A stretch of DNA of 64,000 nt from Nematocida ironsii (lineage: Eukaryota > Microsporidia): positions 1-64,000 of the forward strand of contig LTDK01000181.1 in assembly GCA_001642415.1 (NCBI GenBank), written 5' to 3'. Position numbers and translations under genes: made by a program. Positions within the stretch are counted from its first letter, which is position 1. Each line of letters begins with the position of its first letter. Shown in pieces: positions 56,559-64,000 of this stretch. Below the pieces are notes generated by a model. It searched no databases. It had not been told where the DNA came from and was given only the letters and a program-made list of their open reading frames with translations.

Positions 56559-57092
56559 ATGCGGCCGCTAAAAGACGAAGAGTTTGACAAAGTTGAGAAA
56601 AAGCTGAAGCAGTACATGGGAAACAATCTTTCCTCCTTTCTTAATCCTCTACACGAGCTGGTATACCACAAACAGCGAATATATTACGTTAGAAAAGACC
56701 TTATTAAAAAAGCCAGTATAATTCCAAATGATAATATTCTATGCATTGGCACGTGCATTGGGCGGCTGACTAAATCAGAATTCTTCCGTATTAAGATCAC
56801 TGGGCTGCACATGCTTATGATGTATGCCAGCAGCAAGATCAAGATCAAGCAAACTGCTGAGATGAACGTTCTCTATGGAAACCATGTGCAGAGAGCACAC
56901 CTGTGTGGAGTTGCTCCAGACATTCGAAAAAACGCAGGAGTTGTCCTAACTACTTCCTCAAGCATTCCTATTGGATTTGGAATTATGTCTAAGTCTGGTA
57001 ATGAAATATTGGCAGGGGATAGAACAGCTGTAGTTGTTGTAAGACACGGTGATGCAGGTGAGTACTTAAGAGGTGAAGATGCTCTTATGTAA
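56559..57092 (+). CDS. NIP7: 60S biogenesis factor Nip7
   Basis: 177 residues, close to the family's 180. MRPLKDEEFDKVEKKLKQYM is the canonical start, LHELVYHKQRIYYV the mid segment, and the C-terminal PUA domain has GNHVQRAHL, PIGFGIMSKS and DAGEYLRGED. Nip7 binds pre-rRNA with Nop8/Nsa2-type partners in 60S assembly and is required for 27S processing. Complete, no oddities. Divergent from uL15. Confidence 0.96.
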   Translation: MRPLKDEEFDKVEKKLKQYMGNNLSSFLNPLHELVYHKQRIYYVRKDLIKKASIIPNDNILCIGTCIGRLTKSEFFRIKITGLHMLMMYASSKIKIKQTAEMNVLYGNHVQRAHLCGVAPDIRKNAGVVLTTSSSIPIGFGIMSKSGNEILAGDRTAVVVVRHGDAGEYLRGEDALM

Positions 57093-57234
57093 GCCATCTA
57101 ATAAAACAAAATAATCGATGAATAAATAGTTATAGAGGTAAATAAAAGAATAGTTAGTGATAGTTGCATACTAAAAAGGAAGTATTAATTGGTGTAAAAG
57201 CGTAAATAAAATATATTTTTAAAGAAATTTCTAG

Positions 57235-59286
57235 ATGGGCACAGAGAAGGAGCTGCTTGAATATTCCCCTCTACTATACATTACAGATAGAGAAGGCCTT
57301 TTCAGATTACTACAGAAGAACTATTCTGACCAGAAGATAAAAAGACTCTTTCATGAACTGCAGAAATATAACGTACTGTACTTTTGTAAAATACTAACCG
57401 AAGAAGAGGTAGAAGAGATGTACATTACACCAGATATGAAAAAGACGATGCACCAAAACAGATTTATAGTATGTACAAAGAGCCCACCAGATGAGGCATG
57501 CATAGAAAAAAGTAAGAGTGTAGAAATAACTGCTTGTTCTGGTTGCAACATGACAGAATCCTTGCACAAGAGCTTAGACAAGATGGGCTCAGATGAAGTA
57601 TGGAAGAGTGTAAACAGAACGAAAGAAGACCTGTTAGGAGATATTAAGGAAGCCGAAGAGTTAAAGTGCAGCAATGATATGTATGTCAGGAGGTGTTTTG
57701 ATAGCTATTACATGAGGAATAGAACGTATTTGTATGCAGAGGATTCAGAGGACACAGGAGATTTTGATAGGATGTTCTTATCTGCATATTATAAGTATGT
57801 GAATGGAGAGTATTTGTGTGCATTTGATCGAGTAGAAGAGTTGCTTAGAAGAAGTACATCTGGTGACTCGGTGCATTTTGGATGTAGACTTCATCTTTTA
57901 TCTATTGGCGCAAGTGCTGCCCACAGATCAGGAAGCTATTACGATGCTGTATGGATGTGCAAGGCCGGGATTCTTTTATCAGAGAGTGTTGAGTTTACTG
58001 CTGGCAGCGAGTTCTTTAAATCTATGCTAGAAACAATAGAGGCTGCCAAAGAAGAAATAGTTTCAGAAAACGAAGCAAAGCATACTCTAATATCCTCTTA
58101 TGTAAATGGATTGCTGAACATTCCTATAACACTTGAGGATAAGTTTAGCAGATGCCTTCAGTACAAAAATGAAATAACTCTGCTTCGAGATGTAAAAATA
58201 TACGATACAAGAGAGATAGCATGCAGTGAAATAGGCAACCGGTCTATTTTAGAGTACATTAACAAAATAAAGGGAATTGGGGAGAAATGCCAAGATATTT
58301 CACCTATTGTAGTGTACTCTATTGATGGATGCATTGCTTTTGGGCTGATATACTACAATGAAAAGGCTAAAATGTCTGTTATAAAATCCAAAATATATGT
58401 AAAGACTCTTTTGGCTCGTCTTGCAAATGTACAAAAACAGAACAGAGACGTGCTTAAAAGAGTATGCACTACTCCAGAGCAGAAGCAGGAATGGTGGAGA
58501 ATACGAATTTCACTAGATAATGAAATAAAGAAAGAACTAATAGAAATTGACAAGTACATCCAAAGGTATGCAATAAAGGGCCATGTAATTAAGGATCGGG
58601 TGGCATTAGTGATTGAGGACATACTTGGCAGTGTTCCATTCGAAATGTGTAACTCGTTTGTTGATCGAGGTGTGTTCCGGTGCTCATCACTTTGCCATAT
58701 CCTTTCATCTCCAAATAAAACAGAAAGTAAAGCTTTAGAGGATCACGACTTCTTCTACGTTCTAAACCCGGAAAAGAACCTCATCCAAACAGAAGAACGT
58801 ATTGTTAAATACATTAACAAATATATACCGCATGCAGCAGGAATTAAAAATAGAATACCTCTTCCAATGGAGACAGAACAAGCAATTCTTTCCCACCGAA
58901 TATTTATGTACTTTGGCCATGGTGGAGGCGAAAAGTTCTTTACCCCAAGGAAACTCAGACGAATTATAAAAAATGTAAAAGACACTGAGCTAAGAACAAA
59001 AAGTATTTTTCTGTTTGGGTGCTCAAGCGCAAGGATTTCTGCATTCCCAATGCACAATACCCACAGCACGTGCATATCGTACATGCATATACCAGTAGTT
59101 AAAAATGTTGTAGGCGCTCTTTGGGATATCACTGACAAAGACTTGGACATAACTAGCATAGGAATTATGGAAGCTATTAAAAACCAAAACGAGCCACTTT
59201 CTGTTGCTTTGAATCGCCTTAAACGAGAATGTAAGTTAAAGTATCTCAACGGTGCAGCTATTGTATTATACGGCATGGATGAGTAA
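57235..59286 (+). CDS. ESP1: Separase (Esp1), compact form
   Basis: 683 residues, versus more than 1,500 in yeast and over 2,000 in animals. The C-terminal protease domain is plain: DHDFFYVLNPEKNL, then IFMYFGHGGGEKFF with catalytic His562, and IFLFGCSSARISAFP with catalytic Cys596, then VVGALWDITDKDLD. Separase cleaves cohesin's kleisin at anaphase. The N-terminal half is short and helical with TPR-like elements (around 180-270) instead of a long superhelical array. No securin is recognised nearby. A Cys-rich patch (ACSGC) occurs near residue 99. Confidence 0.92.
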   Translation: MGTEKELLEYSPLLYITDREGLFRLLQKNYSDQKIKRLFHELQKYNVLYFCKILTEEEVEEMYITPDMKKTMHQNRFIVCTKSPPDEACIEKSKSVEITACSGCNMTESLHKSLDKMGSDEVWKSVNRTKEDLLGDIKEAEELKCSNDMYVRRCFDSYYMRNRTYLYAEDSEDTGDFDRMFLSAYYKYVNGEYLCAFDRVEELLRRSTSGDSVHFGCRLHLLSIGASAAHRSGSYYDAVWMCKAGILLSESVEFTAGSEFFKSMLETIEAAKEEIVSENEAKHTLISSYVNGLLNIPITLEDKFSRCLQYKNEITLLRDVKIYDTREIACSEIGNRSILEYINKIKGIGEKCQDISPIVVYSIDGCIAFGLIYYNEKAKMSVIKSKIYVKTLLARLANVQKQNRDVLKRVCTTPEQKQEWWRIRISLDNEIKKELIEIDKYIQRYAIKGHVIKDRVALVIEDILGSVPFEMCNSFVDRGVFRCSSLCHILSSPNKTESKALEDHDFFYVLNPEKNLIQTEERIVKYINKYIPHAAGIKNRIPLPMETEQAILSHRIFMYFGHGGGEKFFTPRKLRRIIKNVKDTELRTKSIFLFGCSSARISAFPMHNTHSTCISYMHIPVVKNVVGALWDITDKDLDITSIGIMEAIKNQNEPLSVALNRLKRECKLKYLNGAAIVLYGMDE

Positions 59287-59828
59287 AATGTCTAAGATTT
59301 ACATGTGTGCTTGTTTATAGGCAGCACACTCTTTGGTCTAGGTGTTTTATGCATTTATTGCAGAATCCTTTTCTATCATATATAAATAAACTTAAATTCA
59401 GATATAATATATAGATAATTCATATCAGGTATACCATACTAGCACTTTCACTAATACCACTGTTACTGCAGTATATTTAACTTATAACCCAAAATATAAT
59501 TTATACTACCATAGCGAATGTTATTTTCTGGTGTGGACTGATACTCTATGTAATATTGACTGTTTTTATTCTTAAGAATATCTGCTGGGTAATGTGTATA
59601 TTATATATTAAGCGCTTTTATAATAATTATTGAATATTTAAATGTATAAAAATATTATGTACATAAATATTTAGAATTCATACACAGAATCCAAGAATAT
59701 TCAAGATGAATAAAAATAATCCAAAAAGAATAAAAAGCGGCGATGACAAAGAGGCATTTAAATCATCTCTTAATAAGCTTTTGTTAAATTTGGCAGGGTT
59801 TTGTAAGTTTTAATTAAGCTTTTATTGT
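59287..59828. other. AT-rich spacer
   Basis: 540 bp between convergent genes. TTATAACCCAAAATATAAT (about 59482) is a degenerate copy of the recurring motif. A 35-codon ORF (59706-59813) is too short to call. No other element is seen. Confidence 0.4.
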
Positions 59829-61890
59829 TTATTTGAGTGCAGTATCATATTCTAATATTTCATTATAGATATTCTTGGATAAAAATTTCCTAATATTCTT
59901 TATTATGGAATTTCTATAATCATTGAATATGCATTCTAGAGCTTTCAATAATCCATGCAGGTCATTTGGGGCGCTTAGTACAAATGGCTCATTCTTTGAT
60001 TTCTTCTGCATCCATAATGTTATTTACTAACGTAGCTGTAACTTGGTTTAATAATCTGTTTTTAGTTAGAAAAGGTGACAAATGTGTTTTCTCCTGTTTA
60101 GACGCGTGCTCGTCTATTAGCTCATCTATGCCACATGAATTATTATATATCTTTTCCATTTGTCTGTATGCCATTATAAATTTAGTAAGTGCAGAGTCTG
60201 CGCGCCTGACTGACAGATATACAAGTATGTCTGAAATAGGTTTTAGCTTCTTTATAGAATTACTTAGCATTTTATCAGTCTTCAATGATTTTGGATCTAG
60301 AATAGAAGTTATATCAGATTTTCCTTCAATAATTGTCTCAAGAATAAAAGCTGCAATATAATGCACCAAATAGTCTTCTTCAGTATTGGCCACAGAGATT
60401 TTCCTATACGCGTTTGCTAGCAAATTCTTAATTAGCAACATTATAGGATCAGTTCTCTTCAGATCCATCCTAGACACCCTTGCTATTAATAGAAAAATCA
60501 AATCATATTGTTTTTCTATTCCTACATATGGGACACAGTGTTTAATGCCAATAAACTGATTTTTAGAGAACATTTCAAATTGCTCCTTTCTTAATTCAAA
60601 TACGTATTTGACAATACCATTCTCATTTTCATTATTATATTTTTTATGCACGGATAAGTATTTCATATAGTCATTAAGCGCAATTCGCATAAAGGAATCA
60701 TTCTCTCTGTTAGAAACATCCACACCAATTATATCAACTAACTCAGTGGGGCTCATGCTCACTTCAAAAGGATTAGAATCATTAGGTTTCCATACGAAGT
60801 TGTTTACTTCTAATATATTTCTTATGTCTCTAATCATAAGGCGCTTCTTATTTTTAATGTTCGGTTCAGAATTACTAGTAGATATAAAGAGCTTTTCGAA
60901 TATTTTCTCTGCTTTAGACTGAATATCTGTTTTATCGTCAGTTTGCTCCTTTTTCGGCATATACTCCCACAATATGTCATGCACTGCTTTAACAAACAGT
61001 TCTGGTTCTGTTTTTGGCACTCTATTTAAATAATGATATATGTAGGTACGTATAAGGAATCCTGGAGTATATATAAACTTCCCAGTGGCATATTCTTCAT
61101 AGTTGGTTGGGTCTTTAAACCCAGCACCTTCTAATATAGGACTGCTGCAGTAATTAGATAAAAAGTTAATTAATTCGCGTGTACTTTGATTCTTTTTGTT
61201 ACTACTGCATAGCATGTCATCAATTTGAAAAATAGTATTTTCTTTGTCTTCATTATTACGGTATAAAGTAATTTTTGGTTCGCCATTAATGTATTCATGT
61301 TTAAGAGGCAACTTAAAGCCTTCTGCTAGAAGAAATAATGCAGCCATTAGCTTACAGTCATCTTCAATGTAGTTATTTTTGCTTTTTTCATTGATAGAGT
61401 TCATCATAAGCAAATGTAAGAAATCATTTTTACTAATATCATATACTATCATACCATTAGAATCATATAGCCAAAGAAGAACCGCATGGTGTTCTTTAAT
61501 ATACTCTAGCACATCCCCTTCATATGGTAGAATAGGATTCAGCATATCTTCTCCAGTATTGTATTTTGTACTGTCACTATTAAGTTGGTTATGCATTTTT
61601 ACCATGCCATCTGGATGCCCCATCATTAGGTTTGTATTCAAACATCTTAATATCATCATGTGCCCACCTTTAGTATGCACATATGACATTGCTAGATTCA
61701 AATTTCCATCTGGATGAATTCCCACATCACCTATTTCTGGATTATTTATTGTATAATTTTTTACAACAGATAACATACTGGATACTGTCTCTGAATTTGA
61801 TGAGTATATCTCCCTCAGAAAAAGCACTATCATTGCTAATACTATGATATTGCTGTTTTTTAATTTTTGTGATCTTGTATAATTATCCAT
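59829..61890 (-). CDS. Orphan secreted or membrane-anchored protein with frameshifted tail
   Basis: The main frame runs from ATG 61890 to TGA 59989 (633 residues). Residues 13-30 form a hydrophobic signal peptide or anchor (NSNIIVLAMIVLFLREIYSS). The rest is hydrophilic and helical with no recognised domain. At the end, a second frame starting inside the last codons (ATG 60011, MQKKSKNEPFVLSAP) remains open for 60 codons to 59829 and overlaps the first by 23 bp. A -1/+1 shift at the overlap would extend the protein by about 53 residues, so a frameshift mutation or error is likely. Large secreted orphans of this kind are typical of microsporidian host-exposed families; that is inference. Confidence 0.6.
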
Positions 61891-62728
61891 TAGCAGAGCT
61901 TAGTAACCATCCAATTCTCAATTTCTATTTATAGACCACATGGCCGAATTAATTTATTTTGGCATAGCATGTCAAAAAACTATTTCAATTTAATTGACAC
62001 GCCGTTATATTTGAATATATTGATTAAATAATAAATAATTTTACACTTAATGACTTAAGCTGTTTATCCTCTGATAGAATAAATAAACTTATTCAAATTT
62101 TTTATTATTCTTGTCTTATATGGCTTTAATTTTCCATATATAACAGCTCTATGTGACATAGTATAAGTTGGGTATGAGACTCTCATATTAGACATAGCTT
62201 ATAATATGATAGAAACCAATATTTTGAATTTTATCTTAATACTAGAATAGTACAAGCTAAATACTATTTAACTTCTTGTCTATAGAGAATATCTAAATGT
62301 TTTTATAGTACTATTAGTACTCCAAAGCTTCTAATTTTCATTTTCATTAATCGTAATTGTATAAATATTCATTAGCAGCAGTTTTCAAATTCTTCTATTG
62401 TTTTATAAAGAAATATCCAGTTTATTAGCAAATTCCTATTTTTATTTTCCTATTCCTTAATATATGAACTAGTTTTTTCATTTTCCCTGTAAATGTGAAC
62501 TCTTAAACTGCATAGAAAAACTTTATGTCTATTAGTTCCAGAAACTCTTATATAGTTTCTGCCGCTATCATCTATAATCTTATATAACACGCCCATATCA
62601 CAAATGGTATACACACATATATTAATATCATACAATTTGATTGTATTTAATAAAATATCTTGAAATATACTTCTAGGTGTTGTATTAAATTAATTAGAAA
62701 CACAATTAGTCTAATATAAGGCATATTA
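61891..62728. other. AT-rich divergent spacer (840 bp)
   Basis: Lies between the secreted orphan and the GPI ethanolamine-phosphate transferase gene. No convincing ORF: a short minus-strand frame (62450-62596) encodes about 48 residues with no features. No copy of the recurring motif and no RNA gene were noticed. Confidence 0.4.
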
Positions 62729-64000
62729 ATGGGATTAAATAATTCAAAAAAAAGGAGTTTAATGCGCATGCACCAGTGCACAAAAGCACTTTATAATATA
62801 ATTGGACCAATAGCCGTACTTGTTATATCAACACTTGGTTTGGTGATATACTCAAAGAGTCTTTTTATGGAAAGATCACCAATACCAGAGAGCAATGAAA
62901 AGAAAGCACCTGCCATATACAAAAAAGGAGTTATTCTAGTCATGGATGGAGTAAGAGCAGATGCAATTCATGAAGTAAAAGAAGACAAAAAGACTTTGTA
63001 TCATGATAATTTCTCTGTTCTAGAAAGAATTCCTAAAAAGGATGTATTTAAAGCAGTGAGCATGGCAGACCTACCAACTGGCACAGCAATGAGGATTCTC
63101 TCTACATTTTCAGGAATACCAACCACTCTTCTTTCTGCACAAAGATCATTTCACAAACAGAGCAGTGGGGTGGACAATTTTATAAGACAGCTGCAAATGA
63201 ATGATAGGTCATTCTTATTCTATGGCGATGAAACATGGACATATTTATTCCCAGAAATTAAAAAGAACATTGGGGAAATATACCATCCATATGGGCTCAT
63301 CCCATTCAGTGAAGAAGAAAGACTAATCAAACAGGCGTTAGAAGCCCATGAGTCAAAAGATTACGTAATTATTCATTTAATATCTCCAGATTCATATGGG
63401 CATGTATACGGAACCAACAGCATACAAGTTAAAACAGCTCTGCAAATGATAGACCAATTTATTTATCAGTTATACAACAAGATGACTGATGAGTCATTTA
63501 TTGCAGTGCTTTCAGACCATGGAGTAAATAATGATGGATCACATGGAGGTACATCTCTTCCCGAAAAAGCTGCATCCTTTTTATTTATAGCAAAGGACAT
63601 AGCACCCAAAATAACTACAGAACAAGAGGTAGACAAAGAACAAGTTACACAAGAAAGCAATACACACAAGAAATATAAAGATGAACTAGGAGAGCTGAAT
63701 ATCATTGAGCCGGTGAATATAATCTCACAAAACGATATTTTACCAACTTTATGCGCTTTTATGGGTCTTGCTGTCCCATACAATTCATCTGGTAGACTGA
63801 TTTCTATTATTCCGGAAGAGAGAGAAGACATTTACTTTTTAGAGCTAGAAAGACAGAAAACTACTCTTTCTCACTTTTATGGCACAGAATACTTAAAACT
63901 CACTCCTAAGCTATCTGGCTCTCTACTAAATGAACACTTTGGTGACAAGATTTATAAAATATTCCATAAGTCCTCTATTTTTGGAATGGTTGTAGGTGTT
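62729..64000 (+). CDS. GPI ethanolamine-phosphate transferase (PIG-O/Gpi13 or PIG-G/Gpi7 type), 5' part
   Basis: Open from ATG 62729 to the window edge, 424 codons, no stop. A cytosolic N terminus and one membrane helix (about 25-45) precede a luminal alkaline-phosphatase-like domain: VILVMDGVRADAI (metal-binding Asp), LPTGTAMRILSTFSGIPTT (nucleophile Thr region), FYGDETW, and LSDHGVNNDGSHGG. The enzyme adds ethanolamine phosphate to mannose residues of GPI anchors in the ER. Pattern fits Gpi13/Gpi7 rather than Mcd4; the choice needs the missing C terminus. An in-frame ATG 11 codons downstream is an alternative start. Confidence 0.8.
   Translation, partial: MGLNNSKKRSLMRMHQCTKALYNIIGPIAVLVISTLGLVIYSKSLFMERSPIPESNEKKAPAIYKKGVILVMDGVRADAIHEVKEDKKTLYHDNFSVLERIPKKDVFKAVSMADLPTGTAMRILSTFSGIPTTLLSAQRSFHKQSSGVDNFIRQLQMNDRSFLFYGDETWTYLFPEIKKNIGEIYHPYGLIPFSEEERLIKQALEAHESKDYVIIHLISPDSYGHVYGTNSIQVKTALQMIDQFIYQLYNKMTDESFIAVLSDHGVNNDGSHGGTSLPEKAASFLFIAKDIAPKITTEQEVDKEQVTQESNTHKKYKDELGELNIIEPVNIISQNDILPTLCAFMGLAVPYNSSGRLISIIPEEREDIYFLELERQKTTLSHFYGTEYLKLTPKLSGSLLNEHFGDKIYKIFHKSSIFGMVVGV

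Noticed and set aside
59706..59813. 35-codon ORF (MNKNNPKRIKSGDD...)
   Set aside because: Has a plausible start and basic composition but too short and without homology to support a gene.
62450..62596. Minus-strand 48-codon ORF (MGVLYKIIDDSG...)
   Set aside because: Only the upstream TTG makes it longer; no features, AT-rich spacer.
1..64000. Spliceosomal introns
   Set aside because: All recognised genes, including ribosomal proteins, are continuous from a sensible ATG; no GTAAGT-type donor with branch point was found at gene starts.

Overview
The window looks like nuclear DNA of a microsporidian: an AT-rich, gene-dense, apparently intron-free eukaryotic genome. Eukaryote-only genes are plain (alpha-tubulin, Arp4, MSH6, separase, haspin, Nse3, Rli1/ABCE1, Nop56, Nog2, Dhh1, Ykt6, p24, Sss1, Pol III subunits). 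The proteins are short for their families, every recognisable gene is a single uninterrupted frame (including ribosomal proteins uL15 and eL31), and some divergent genes sit only 14-30 bp apart. Large orphan membrane or secreted proteins and a RING-ended orphan recall the lineage-specific families of the Nematocida clade; that placement is inference only. I saw no rRNA, convincing tRNA or CRISPR.

Region by region. 1-4.6 kb is an accessory zone: a truncated gene end, an ATG-less open frame, a three-copy tandem family of single-pass membrane proteins (one copy with a WW-domain-ligand PPxY tail, one interrupted, one frameshifted), a decayed Ty3/gypsy-like integrase between copies, and further decayed coding sequence. 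4.6-16 kb: Arp4, a polytopic orphan, alpha-tubulin, eL31, Trm10, an Rpr2-type RNase P protein overlapping Trm10, an EF-hand protein, a Cyc8-like TPR corepressor, and an intact Gag-protease-like ORF with a substituted catalytic Asp. 15.6-25 kb: Dbp5, Rpc34, an RluA-type pseudouridine synthase, the RING protein, eIF3i, Rlp24 and a Na+/H+ antiporter. 25-31 kb: orphans, then a secretory cluster (Sss1, p24, Ykt6) and Nse3. 31-38 kb: Nop56 and Nog2 back to back, Dhh1, and a PDI-like protein, separated by AT-rich tandem repeats. 38-50 kb: an Rgp1-like protein, orphans, a Sel1-repeat protein, AC19, a NASP-type histone chaperone, Rli1 and MSH6. 50-64 kb: haspin, Lunapark, an FYR-domain protein, an orphan membrane protein, uL15 and Nip7 back to back, a compact separase, a secreted orphan with a frameshifted tail, and the start of a GPI ethanolamine-phosphate transferase that runs off the window.

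Together the genes cover ribosome assembly and recycling (Nop56, Nog2, Rlp24, Nip7, Rli1, uL15, eL31), ER/Golgi traffic (Sss1, p24, Ykt6, Lunapark, Rgp1-like, PDI), and chromosome or chromatin work (Arp4, NASP, haspin, separase, Nse3, MSH6, FYR protein, Cyc8). Points worth a second look are the PPxY family with its inserted integrase relic, the Gag-protease gene with a presumed dead active site, a short motif (consensus TATAACCCGAAATT) recurring in many intergenic regions, an E2F-like site upstream of MSH6, C-rich boxes just upstream of alpha-tubulin, eL31 and uL15, and the very small divergent promoters.
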